In this document: in pieces, positions 42,740 through 50,236 of the stretch | How positions within the stretch are numbered: the stretch's first letter is position 1 | Layout: each line of letters starts with the position of its first letter | NCBI RefSeq assembly: GCF_002549775.1 | Contig: NZ_NMTR01000006.1 | Coordinates: 1 to 64,000, forward strand | DNA from: Faecalibacterium langellae | GTDB taxonomy: Bacteria; Bacillota; Clostridia; Oscillospirales; Ruminococcaceae | Direction of reading: 5' to 3' | Length of the DNA stretch: 64,000 nt | Notes under the pieces: model-generated | Seen by the model: the letters and a program-made list of their open reading frames with translations, nothing else | What the model was told of the DNA's origin: nothing | Database searches by the model: none | Made by a program: the position numbers and the translations under genes

Positions 42740-42960
42740 TATAATACGCTCTGCCGTTTTGTTCAATATACGGTTACCTCTCCGCCCTTGCTGTTGCAGT
42801 CCTGCAACCAGTGAGGGCATTTTTCTTTTTCCGTTGCAGTTCTGCCGCTTTTTTGCTCTTTCCGCAAAATTCCCCGTATATTCAGGCACAAGGCAAAAAA
42901 CACCAGAGTTCCCACTTTGGGGTACTCTGGTGCAACGCACGAAATAAAGGAGGAATGCCC

Positions 42961-43563
42961 TTGAGCCTGTATCAAACTGTCAAGTCCGCCATCACCGTTC
43001 GGCAGGTGGGAGAAATGTATGGTATGGAGCCAGACCGCCATGGCATGGTGTGCTGTCCGTTCCATTCTGACAGCGACCCCAGCATGAAGCTGAACGACAC
43101 CTATTATTACTGCTTTGGCTGCGGAGCCAACGGCGATGCCATCGACCTCACCGCCAAGCTGTTTGACCTGAACCCCCGGCAAGCCGCCGAGAAGCTCGCA
43201 AGTGACTTCGGGCTTGACCCGGATAAGCCGCCCGCCAATGCCATCGCCCTGCCGCCGCCCAAGCGTGGCCTGGCAGACGAGCAGTGGGCAGACATCGCCT
43301 ACTACCTGCGGGTGCTGACCGATTATCTCGACCTGCTGCACGACTGGCAGGAGCGCTACAAGCCCGCCACCCCGGAGGAACCGCATGACCCACGGTTTGA
43401 AGAAGCCCTCTACATGACCGAGACCATCGAGCACCTGACGGACTGCGTTGCATTTGGAACACCCCAGCAGAAGGCTGATGCCGCCGCACGGCTGCTGTCC
43501 GGGTCGTACCTGCTGATGCTGGAGGAGCGCACCGACCGCATTGCTCTGGCAAAGTGCGCCTGA
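42961..43563 (+). CDS. CHC2 zinc-finger primase-like protein
   Basis: 200 residues from a TTG at 42961, 7 bases after AAAGGAGG; an ATG at 42955 is too close to the ribosome site. The DnaG-type zinc ribbon is HGMVCCPFHSDSDPSMKL with YYYCFGCGANGDAIDL (about 25-65). The catalytic TOPRIM domain is missing, so it is not a whole primase. The rest is helical. It likely loads or assists the primase/helicase encoded 73 bases downstream. Confidence 0.85.
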   Translation: MSLYQTVKSAITVRQVGEMYGMEPDRHGMVCCPFHSDSDPSMKLNDTYYYCFGCGANGDAIDLTAKLFDLNPRQAAEKLASDFGLDPDKPPANAIALPPPKRGLADEQWADIAYYLRVLTDYLDLLHDWQERYKPATPEEPHDPRFEEALYMTETIEHLTDCVAFGTPQQKADAAARLLSGSYLLMLEERTDRIALAKCA

Positions 43564-43636
43564 CGATTCATTCACCTAAAGTGGTGCTTATCATTATGAT
43601 AAACACCACTTTACTTTTTTAAAGGAGAACCACCAC

Positions 43637-44953
43637 ATGAAGAAAAACATTTCCCGCAACCCCTTATGGCCGGACTGGTACAACGGCAAGAAGATCGATG
43701 AAGTCCAGTTTGGCCGTGCCTTTCTGGAACAGTGGCCGCTGAAATGCGTCAACGGAACGCTGTACACGCTGGACGGCCCGGTAGAGGATGAGAGCGAGAT
43801 CAAGCAGCGCATCTTGGAGAACATTGAGGAATATGTCACCTCCGGCCTGTCAAAAAAGGTCACCAACATTCTGGAGACCATCAAGCTGCTGGCCTTTTCC
43901 GACCCGTTCCCCATCGAGCAGGACTGCATCCACCTCCAGAACGGCGTGTACCATCTGCCGGACGGCTCTTTTCAGGAGAGCCGCCTGTTCTGTCAGAACC
44001 GCCTCCCGGTGAAATACGACCCCAAGGCCCCCAGCCCGGAACGCTGGCTGACCTTTCTGCACGAGCTGCTGGACGATGCCGATATCCCCACCTTGCAGGA
44101 ATATCTGGGCTACTGCCTGATCCCCAGCACCAAAGGGCAGAAGATGATGCTCATTGTCGGCAAAGGCGGCGAGGGCAAATCCCGCATCGGGCTGGTGCTC
44201 AAGCGGCTCATGGGAGATGCCGCCAGCAACGGCAGCGTCCAGAAAGTCGAGAACAACCGCTTTGCCCGTGCCGATCTGGAACGCCGCCTGCTGATGATCG
44301 ACGATGACATGGACATGAACGCCCTGCCTAAGACGAATTATATTAAGACCATCGTGACCGCCGAAGCCAAGCTGGACTTGGAGCGCAAGGGTGTCCAGAG
44401 CTACCAGCGGGACATTTACGCCCGGTTCCTCTGCTTCGGCAACGGCGCGTTGACCTCGCTGTATGACCATTCGGACGGTTTCTTTCGCCGCCAGCTTATC
44501 CTGACCACTAAGGACAAGCCTGCCGACCGCACGGATGACCCCTTCCTTGTGGAGAAGATGTGCGCCGAGTTGGAAGGCATCCTGCTCTGGTGTCTGGAAG
44601 GGCTGCACCGGCTGGTGCAGAACGATTTCCGCTTCACGGTCAGCGAACGAGCCGCTGCCAACGTGGACACCATCAAACGCAGCAGCAACAATGTCATCGA
44701 CTTCATGGAGTCCGAGGGCTATTTCCGCTTCAAGGCGGACTACTCCATCAGCTCCAAGGAGTTCTACGACATTTATAAGCAGTGGTGTGAGGACAACGCC
44801 TGCCACAGCGTATCGGCGATCCGTTTCAGCGCAGAGCTGCGCCAGAATGACCGCCGTTACAACCTTGAAGCAACCAACAACATTTATCTGCCCGGTGGCC
44901 GCAGGGTGCGGGGTTTCGTGGGCATTGAGCCGCTTGTCCACCCCTGTCCGTAA
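43637..44953 (+). CDS. phage/plasmid P4-type primase-helicase (SF3)
   Basis: 438 residues. The SF3 helicase core is visible: Walker A GKGGEGKSRIG (about 175-185), Walker B LLMIDDDMDMNALP, and the B' and C motifs around IVTAEAKLDLERKG and FLCFGNGALTS. A D5-like N-terminal region precedes it. It would unwind the element origin and prime replication after excision or transfer. AAAGGAG precedes the ATG. A run of GTAC repeats follows the gene. Confidence 0.88.
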   Translation: MKKNISRNPLWPDWYNGKKIDEVQFGRAFLEQWPLKCVNGTLYTLDGPVEDESEIKQRILENIEEYVTSGLSKKVTNILETIKLLAFSDPFPIEQDCIHLQNGVYHLPDGSFQESRLFCQNRLPVKYDPKAPSPERWLTFLHELLDDADIPTLQEYLGYCLIPSTKGQKMMLIVGKGGEGKSRIGLVLKRLMGDAASNGSVQKVENNRFARADLERRLLMIDDDMDMNALPKTNYIKTIVTAEAKLDLERKGVQSYQRDIYARFLCFGNGALTSLYDHSDGFFRRQLILTTKDKPADRTDDPFLVEKMCAELEGILLWCLEGLHRLVQNDFRFTVSERAAANVDTIKRSSNNVIDFMESEGYFRFKADYSISSKEFYDIYKQWCEDNACHSVSAIRFSAELRQNDRRYNLEATNNIYLPGGRRVRGFVGIEPLVHPCP

Positions 44954-44974
44954 AAAGTGCATTTTTCACGGAAG

Positions 44975-45150
44975 AAGTTCGTACAACCTGTACGGTCTGT
45001 ACTTGTACGCACCTGTACAGCGAATTGAAACAAATTAAAACGTGTTATCGTTTATATTTCGAATTTCCGTACGTCGTACGAACCGTACAGGTTATTTGAA
45101 CTCCGTACGCGATTTTTTCAGATGTGTACGGAGCAATCAAGTTCGCATTG
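44975..45150. other. iteron-like GTAC repeats, candidate replication origin
   Basis: Ten GTAC tetranucleotides occur within about 150 bases, mostly as CCTGTACRG, TCCGTACG or TTGTACGC variants and partly inverted to each other, around an AT-rich core (45022-45064). This follows the helicase gene directly. An origin bound by an element-encoded initiator is the likely role. Confidence 0.55.
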
Positions 45151-45237
45151 TGCGAACTTGTCGGGGCGAGGCCCCTCCATCTTGCTGGCGCAAGACCGTT
45201 CGGTCACTTAAAAGCCCCACTGGGGCTTTCATTGCTT
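45143..45237 (+). other. hairpin cluster with terminator, upstream of oriT
   Basis: Three stems in a row: AGTTCGCATTGTGCGAACT, GGGGCGAGGCCCC, and AAAAGCCCCACTGGGGCTTT, the last with T residues. The last would end transcription from the helicase gene before the transfer region. Confidence 0.6.
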
Positions 45238-45301
45238 CGCAAACGTGAACTCGATTAACTCTCCCGCAGGAGACGTTCCCCCTCGGAGAGTCCTCGAAGA
45301 G

Positions 45302-45360
45302 CCCACTACACTTTGCAGCCCATAGGGATGAAAGTGTTATAGTGGGTTATTACACTTCCG
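45302..45360 (+). other. oriT: oriT resembling the MobV/pMV158 type
   Basis: CCCACTACACTTT and AAAGTGTTATAGTGGG form an inverted repeat, followed by TTATTACACTT. The layout matches the pMV158 origin, where the relaxase nicks in TAGTGTG/TTA; here the equivalent is TAGTGGG/TTA, between 45346 and 45347. It lies about 75 bases before the MobV gene, as expected. Confidence 0.75.
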
Positions 45361-45419
45361 CAGAAGTGCATCTCCGTTCCCCGTCACCTCTCGATGAACC
45401 TTGAAAGGAGGGATGCCCT

Positions 45420-46685
45420 TTGGCAAGAAATGATGGCATTGACCGCACCAGTGTTCGAAATCTCGCCGTTTCGGACAAGGCCGTTGGCAACACTCAGCAG
45501 CACAACGAGCGCGAAAAGGACAGCTACCGGAACCCCGACATCATCCCCCAGCGCACTGCATGGAACATCCACTTCAAAAAGCCAACCGCCAGCTACACCG
45601 ACCTGTTCTCCCAACTGGAAACCGCTGGCACGATTTCAACGCGCGGCTTGAAGCCGGATGCCACCCATTACTGCGAGCTTGTCTTTGATGTCAACTCGGC
45701 CTACTTTGACAACCACGGCGGCTACGAGTTCGCCAAGCAGTTCTATGAGAATGCCTACAAAGCAGCCGTTCAGATCGTGGGTGGTGAGCAGTATATCCTC
45801 TCGGCAGTCATGCACGCCGACGAGATCAACCGTGCCATGACCGAAGCACTAGGCCGGGAGGTCTACCACTACCATCTCCATGTGGTCTATGTACCTGTCG
45901 TGGAAAAGCAAATCCTGTGGTCGAAACACTGCAAGGACAAGGCACTGGTGGGCACAATCAAGGAGACCGTCATGCAGGTCAGCCGGAGCAAGAAGTGGGC
46001 TTCCAAGCCCCTGCTGGACGATGCCGGAAAGCCTGTCCTGCAAAAGAACGGCAAGCCAGTCCTGAAGAAGTCGTACAGTGTCCTGCAAGACGATTTCTTC
46101 AACTATATGCGCAATGCCGGGTACACGGATGTAGAGCGCGGTGAGCGTGGCAGCACTGAAGAACACCTGACCGTCACCCAGTTCAAAGTTCAACGGGAGC
46201 AGGAACGGCTGGACAGCCTGACCGCCCAGATTGACCAGAAAGAGCAGCACCTCACCCAAACCAACAAAACCCTCTCCAAGACCGAAAAGGAACTTGCCGC
46301 TGTGCAGAAAAAGGCCACGCTCACAAAAGAAGCCCTCATTCATGCGCGCGATCTAGATTATATCGGCAAGCGCACCTTTCTCGGTAACTACTCACTGACC
46401 GAAGAAGAATTTTCCAAGCTGAAAAAGCAAGCCGACCACGGCTATATGATGGACGTGGAGAACCGCCGCTTGAAAGAAGAACTTTCCACCGCCAAGAAGG
46501 AAGCTGCTCATTGGGGTCAAAAGTATCATGAACTCTGGTATGAAGTGAAGCCCTATCTGGACGCGCTCCACCGTGCGCCCGAACTGGTGCGCGGCTTTCT
46601 GGAAAAGATTCTTGCCCCCAAGCAGGAGCTCACCATGAATGTGCAGCAGCGAAACCGCAGGCGTAGTCAAGATATGGAACTTTGA
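45420..46685 (+). CDS. mob: MobV-family relaxase (plasmid recombination enzyme)
   Basis: Nicks oriT and pilots the strand for transfer by a helper conjugation system. 421 residues from TTG at 45420, 8 bases after GAAAGGAGG. N-terminal Pre/Mob domain with HNERE (the catalytic-region histidine/glutamates), FVFDVNSAYF-like strand and REVYHYHLHVVYVPVVE (metal-binding histidines). The C-terminal half is a coiled coil (KVQREQERLDSLTAQIDQKE onward). No coupling protein or type IV secretion gene is present, hence mobilizable rather than conjugative. Confidence 0.88.
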   Translation: MARNDGIDRTSVRNLAVSDKAVGNTQQHNEREKDSYRNPDIIPQRTAWNIHFKKPTASYTDLFSQLETAGTISTRGLKPDATHYCELVFDVNSAYFDNHGGYEFAKQFYENAYKAAVQIVGGEQYILSAVMHADEINRAMTEALGREVYHYHLHVVYVPVVEKQILWSKHCKDKALVGTIKETVMQVSRSKKWASKPLLDDAGKPVLQKNGKPVLKKSYSVLQDDFFNYMRNAGYTDVERGERGSTEEHLTVTQFKVQREQERLDSLTAQIDQKEQHLTQTNKTLSKTEKELAAVQKKATLTKEALIHARDLDYIGKRTFLGNYSLTEEEFSKLKKQADHGYMMDVENRRLKEELSTAKKEAAHWGQKYHELWYEVKPYLDALHRAPELVRGFLEKILAPKQELTMNVQQRNRRRSQDMEL

Positions 46686-46702
46686 TTCTCGGAGGATACC
46701 AT

Positions 46703-46879
46703 TTGAACAAAAAGAAAAAGTCAAACAAATCCGGCTACCCGGATGAAGCAATCAAGACCCTTGCACGTTGCTTTTATCCCTCCATGGTTGAGTTTTTCAA
46801 CAGCGAGGAAGGCCAGCGTGAATACGAGGAATGGCTGAAAGAGCAGGAAACTCTACAAGCCTTGCCTGTTGCAGCATAA
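46703..46879 (+). CDS. small protein after the relaxase gene
   Basis: 58 residues from TTG at 46703, 7 bases after GGAGG. Lysine-rich start (LNKKKKSNKSGYPDEA), then KTLARCFYPSMVEFFNSEEGQREYEEWLKEQE. Small proteins of this kind often close the mobilization module of such elements; the function is unknown. Confidence 0.65.
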   Translation: MNKKKKSNKSGYPDEAIKTLARCFYPSMVEFFNSEEGQREYEEWLKEQETLQALPVAA

Positions 46880-46937
46880 AAACAGCAGGACGCTCCCAGT
46901 AAAGGGAACGCCCTGCCTTATATAGATGTATCTCACC

Positions 46938-46972
46938 GAGGTGTGTCCAGCTGGGCACACCTCTTATTTTTT
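46938..46972 (+). terminator. terminator at the end of the mobilization module
   Basis: GAGGTGTGTCC pairs with GGGCACACCTC around AGCT, followed by TTATTTTTTT. Confidence 0.85.
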
Positions 46973-46977
46973 TGTCC

Positions 46978-47229
46978 TTAATCTTCTAGCCCATGGCTCC
47001 CGGCTGCATTTTTCAAATATTTCTCCGGGTCACCATTCAAAATCAAATCCGCATATCCCAGCGGGTCATTATAGATGAGGTAATCCAACTCCGACCTCTG
47101 CGCCATGGTCACGTCCAGTGCATCCTCGACCCCGGTGCAGTCAATGGAGATCATTCTCCCATCCCGGAGCAGCAGTTCCACGCACCCGGTATCCATGTTG
47201 AAATGGTAAGCTTTTGCATCGTACTTCAT
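46978..47229 (-). CDS. DUF6061-like small protein
   Basis: 83 residues from MKYDAKAYHFNMDTG, after GGAGG. It has a short beta pattern (CVELLLRDGRMISIDC) and an acidic end (LGYADLILNGDPEKYL). Small proteins of this look are frequent near mobile elements in gut Clostridia. Family assignment from memory, not verified. It may belong to the element or to the flank. Confidence 0.6.
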   Translation of the reverse strand: MKYDAKAYHFNMDTGCVELLLRDGRMISIDCTGVEDALDVTMAQRSELDYLIYNDPLGYADLILNGDPEKYLKNAAGSHGLED

Positions 47230-47334
47230 AATCGCATCCTCCAAATCTTGTTATCGGCTTACGGTCTATGACAAGGTATCGGAGTTTTGTGCCGTCCACA
47301 GGAACCTTCGTTGTTGTACCCGAAGAAAACGAAA

Positions 47335-47378
47335 AATCCGAACCCTTCTCCAATCGGAAACAGGTTCGGATTTTTCTT
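47335..47378 (-). terminator. terminator of tRNA-Tyr
   Basis: AAAATCCGAACC and GGTTCGGATTTTT form a long stem around an inner loop, 4-10 bases past the tRNA 3' end on the minus strand. Confidence 0.8.
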
Positions 47379-47381
47379 GTT

Positions 47382-47466
47382 TGGTGGGCGCGGGTGGATT
47401 CGAACCACCGAAGCTGAAAGCAGCAGATTTACAGTCTGTCCCCATTGGCCACTCGGGAACACGCCC
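47382..47466 (-). tRNA. tRNA-Tyr (anticodon GTA), CCA encoded
   Basis: The minus strand folds as a class II tRNA: acceptor GGGCGTG with CGCGCCC, anticodon loop ACTGTAAATC with GTA, a long variable arm, T-arm GGTTCGAATCC, discriminator A and encoded CCA. Promoter TTGACA, 17 bases, TAAAAT lies at 47509-47537 on the same strand. Confidence 0.95.
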
Positions 47467-47768
47467 ATATTCACTTCCTGTGCATCCGTTAAGCCGGACG
47501 ACTTGCTTATTTTAGCATGAAAGGTCGATTTTGTCAACGGGTTTTCTGCATTTTGGACAAAGAAATTTTTCCCGCCACCCGGTGCGGCGGCTGTGGGGCG
47601 GGGCAATGCATCGGCAAAGCGTGAAAAACGGCTGCGGGAATTGTACAAAGCGCAGACTTTCCCTGCCCGCATTGCAAATTGCGGGCGAACATGCTATTAT
47701 AAAAGGTATCACGAAGTTATAACGTTCCCGGAACGCACCGGGCGAAAGAAAGGCACGGTGATCGCTCG
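47467..47768. other. divergent region between tRNA-Tyr and the HPt gene
   Basis: The tRNA promoter (minus: TTGACA at 47532-47537, TAAAAT at 47509-47514) is on the left. On the right a promoter for the HPt gene (plus: TTGCAA 47672-47677, 17 bases, TATTAT 47695-47700) overlaps an inverted repeat GCCCGCA-8-TGCGGGC, a possible operator. No gene is seen between. Confidence 0.6.
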
Positions 47769-48182
47769 ATGACGATGGAAGAATGCTACACCCAGATGGG
47801 GGCCAATTATCACAGGGTGCTCCGGCGATTGGGCAAAGAGTCGCTGCTCGTGAAGATCGCCGAGATGTTCCCGCAGGACGAAAGCTACAACCGGATGAAG
47901 GCCATGATGGACCAACCAGAGGGAAACATAGAGCTGACCATGCGCGCGGCGCACAAATTCTATGGTCTGTGCCTGAACGCGGGCTACGCCAACCTGAGCA
48001 AGGTGATGGAGCTGCTGGTCGATGCGCTGGAGGACGGCGACATAGAGGAAGCGCAGCATCAGCTGCGGCGGGTTACGCGGCAGTATAATTTCACCTGCAA
48101 GCTCCTCAAGGATGTGGACGAACTCAAACCCAAAGAGGACTACGGCACGGGACGATACTTCATCCCGCGGAATCGGTTGTAA
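47769..48182 (+). CDS. orphan HPt-domain protein
   Basis: 137 residues, nearly all helical. The segment TMRAAHKFYGLCLNAGYANLSKVMELLVDAL (about 57-87) has the layout of a histidine phosphotransfer domain, with His62 as the phosphoacceptor, Lys63 and Gly66 near it, and a final helix DIEEAQHQLRRVTRQY. No kinase or response regulator is nearby, so partners are unknown. A loss of phosphotransfer with retention of the fold is possible, since His-Lys-Phe differs slightly from the usual H-x-L-K-G. Confidence 0.7.
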   Translation: MTMEECYTQMGANYHRVLRRLGKESLLVKIAEMFPQDESYNRMKAMMDQPEGNIELTMRAAHKFYGLCLNAGYANLSKVMELLVDALEDGDIEEAQHQLRRVTRQYNFTCKLLKDVDELKPKEDYGTGRYFIPRNRL

Positions 48183-48189
48183 AACAAAG

Positions 48190-48226
48190 GAGCGGCTCCC
48201 CGCGCAAGGGAGCCGCTCCTTTTTGT
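48190..48226. terminator. bidirectional terminator, HPt gene and AGCS gene
   Basis: AGGAGCGGCTCCC and GGGAGCCGCTCCT pair around GCGCAA, with T runs on both strands. It serves both convergent genes. Confidence 0.9.
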
Positions 48227-48233
48227 CTGCGTG

Positions 48234-49616
48234 TCAGAGCCTGCGCTGCCGCTCGTAGGTGCGCAGGGCGTCCAGCGATTCCGGGGCCATGGGCACCAGC
48301 GCAAGCATGTTGAAGATGGTCATCAGCCCGATGCCCACGTCGCCCAGATCCCACACCACGGTGTAGGCCTGTGTGCCGCCCACCAGCAGCATAGCCAGCG
48401 CCAGCAGCTTGTAGGCGGTCTGGCTCCACCAGTTGTCGCCGCACAGGTAGGCCACGTTGCCCCGGGCGTAGTACAGCACCCCCAAAAAGGTGGAGAAGCT
48501 GAACAGCGCTAAGATCACCGCAATGAACACGATGCCAAAGCTGCCCAGGTGGTACTGCATGGCGGCCTGCAAAAGGTCCATGCCCGCAAGGTCTGCGGTG
48601 AGCGATTCCGGCACCAGCAGCATCAGAAAGGCCGTGCAACTGCAGATGACCACCGTGTCGATCAGCACGCCCAGCGCCTGCACGAAGCCCATCTTCACCG
48701 GGTCGTCGCATTCGGCGGCGGCCGCCGCGCAGGGGGCCGAGCCGCTGCCCGCCTCGTTGGAGAACAGCCCGCGCTTGACGCCGTTCATCAGCACGGCGCC
48801 AAAGCCGCCTGCCGCTGCCTGCCGCAGCCCGAAGGCCTCGGCAAAGATGCGCCCGAACACGGCCGGGAGCTTGGGCAGGTTGAACAGCACCACCCCCACC
48901 GTGAGCACGAAGTAGCACACCGCCATGATGGGCACCATCACGTCCAGGCTTTTCACGGTAGCGTTCTTGCGCAGCACGATCACCGCCGCGATGGCCGTGA
49001 GCACCAGCGTGGTGGCAAGCGGCGGGACGTGGAAGGCGTTCTGGAACGCCGAGCTCACCGAGTTGGAGATGACCTGACTGATGCCGCACCAGCAGATGAG
49101 GCCGGACACCGCGAACAGCGCCGCCACAACAGACCGCTTGAGCTTTTTGCCCCGCTTGCGCTCGGCCAGCACATGGAGGTAGTAGGCCGGGCCGCCCCGC
49201 CAGCCGCCGTACAGCGGGTCCGGCTGGCGGTATTTCTGCGCCAGCGTGGACTCCACGAACGAGGTGGAAGCCCCCAGCAGGGCCGTGACCCACATCCAGA
49301 ACACCGCGCCTGCGCCGCCTGCAGACACGGCCGCCACCACGCCCACCAGGTTGCCCATGCCCACGCGGGTGGCAGTAGAGATGACCAGTGTCTGGAAGGA
49401 GGAAAGCCCGCCCGCAGCCTGCTTTTTTTCGCACACTGCGCCGATCATATCCCGGAACAGCCGCACCGGCAGCAGCCTTGTGCGCAGGGTAAAGCCGATA
49501 CCGGCTGCAAACAGCAGCACCACCATAAAGGAGATGCCAATGCCGCCCGCCACCGGCAGGGTGAACAGATCGCCCCACAGCAGGCGGTAAAGCGCTTCGA
49601 TCAGATCAACTATCAA
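48234..49616 (-). CDS. alanine/glycine:cation symporter (AGCS family)
   Basis: 460 residues, about 11 membrane segments. Family marks: TRVGMGNLVGVVAAVSAGGAGAVFWMW near residue 85, SSFVESTLAQKYRQ-like STSFVESTLAQKYR, and NEAGSGSAPCAAAA in the middle. It takes up alanine or glycine with Na+ or H+. A single gene with its own terminator. Substrate choice within the family cannot be told. Confidence 0.92.
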   Translation of the reverse strand: MIVDLIEALYRLLWGDLFTLPVAGGIGISFMVVLLFAAGIGFTLRTRLLPVRLFRDMIGAVCEKKQAAGGLSSFQTLVISTATRVGMGNLVGVVAAVSAGGAGAVFWMWVTALLGASTSFVESTLAQKYRQPDPLYGGWRGGPAYYLHVLAERKRGKKLKRSVVAALFAVSGLICWCGISQVISNSVSSAFQNAFHVPPLATTLVLTAIAAVIVLRKNATVKSLDVMVPIMAVCYFVLTVGVVLFNLPKLPAVFGRIFAEAFGLRQAAAGGFGAVLMNGVKRGLFSNEAGSGSAPCAAAAAECDDPVKMGFVQALGVLIDTVVICSCTAFLMLLVPESLTADLAGMDLLQAAMQYHLGSFGIVFIAVILALFSFSTFLGVLYYARGNVAYLCGDNWWSQTAYKLLALAMLLVGGTQAYTVVWDLGDVGIGLMTIFNMLALVPMAPESLDALRTYERQRRL

Positions 49617-49729
49617 GAAAACAGCCTCCTGTACTTTTGAGAAATAAAGTTGCTACTTCATTATAGTACAGCACAGAAGAATTGTAAAATCTAAAATATT
49701 GATAGAAAGAATCGATAGAACGGGATGGC

Positions 49730-49758
49730 TTGACAAATCACATAGCTTCGATTATACT
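49730..49758 (+). promoter_or_regulatory. promoter of antitoxin RNA, locus B
   Basis: TTGACA (49730-49735), 17 bases, TATACT (49753-49758), the same boxes as locus A at 31832. Confidence 0.8.
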
Positions 49759-49765
49759 ACAAACA

Positions 49766-49861
49766 GAAGGGGCGCTGACTGCAAGGGTCAGCTTTCCATC
49801 CCGCTAGTCAAAAAGATTGACCGCTCGAGTTGGGGAACTGTTAGGCGGTCAATCTTTTTTG
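49766..49861 (+). ncRNA. predicted type I antitoxin RNA, locus B
   Basis: About 95 bases from the promoter to the terminator AAAAGATTGACCGC...GCGGTCAATCTTTT (49809-49861). The 3' end is antisense to the end of the toxin gene. The 5' end GGCGCTGACTGCAAGGGTCA is close to that of locus A. Confidence 0.65.
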
Positions 49862-49986
49862 TTATCATCGTTTTTCATCTGGGAAAACTTTGCCATGACC
49901 TCAAGGGTCAAATGGATCACATCCACGATCAAACTCAGCAATGCGAGGATGAACGTGAGAAGTGCGAGAGTCTCCAACAGAGTCAT
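49849..49986 (-). CDS. type I toxin-like small hydrophobic peptide, locus B
   Basis: 45 residues: MTLLETLALLTFILALLSLI, then a second hydrophobic part and a charged tail (KNDDNKKD). It shares the first eleven residues with the locus A peptide. GGGAGG is ahead of the ATG. Membrane depolarisation when unrepressed is the expected activity from related holin-like toxins. Its promoter is at 50139-50167 (minus: TTGTAA, 17 bases, TAAAAT), so the mRNA has a leader of about 145 bases. Confidence 0.75.
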   Translation of the reverse strand: MTLLETLALLTFILALLSLIVDVIHLTLEVMAKFSQMKNDDNKKD

Positions 49987-50138
49987 TCGATATCCCTCCC
50001 TTCGCCTTCAAGGCTCCGGGCAGGGCACTTCAAAAAAGTTTCTTCCCGGAACCTCTGCTTGTTCTATGTAAAAATAGAAAAACAGCGACGCGGGATAGAA
50101 AGCATGACCACCAATTTTGCAATCAGCGCCTTATTGTT

Positions 50139-50167
50139 ATTTTAACATAATCTTTTATAGATTACAA
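50139..50167 (-). promoter_or_regulatory. promoter of toxin mRNA, locus B
   Basis: On the minus strand TTGTAA (50162-50167), 17 bases and TAAAAT (50139-50144). The downstream leader begins GGCGCTGATTGCAA, similar to the antitoxin RNA start. Confidence 0.6.
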
Positions 50168-50170
50168 CAT

Positions 50171-50197
50171 AAAAGCCGCCCGGTTATGCCGGGCGGC
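50171..50197 (-). terminator. terminator of the thiamin operon
   Basis: GCCGCCCGG pairs perfectly with CCGGGCGGC around a 5-base loop, then TTTT on the minus strand. It is 40 bases past the thiC stop. Confidence 0.85.
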
Positions 50198-50236
50198 GGA
50201 GGAAGAAGCGCGTTTCAGCGCGTTTGAAAATAGCAG

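Noticed and set aside
36182-47406. tRNA-Tyr fragments as simple attL/attR direct repeats of the element
   Set aside because: The copies are in opposite orientation, so they cannot be the two products of one integration without a later inversion.
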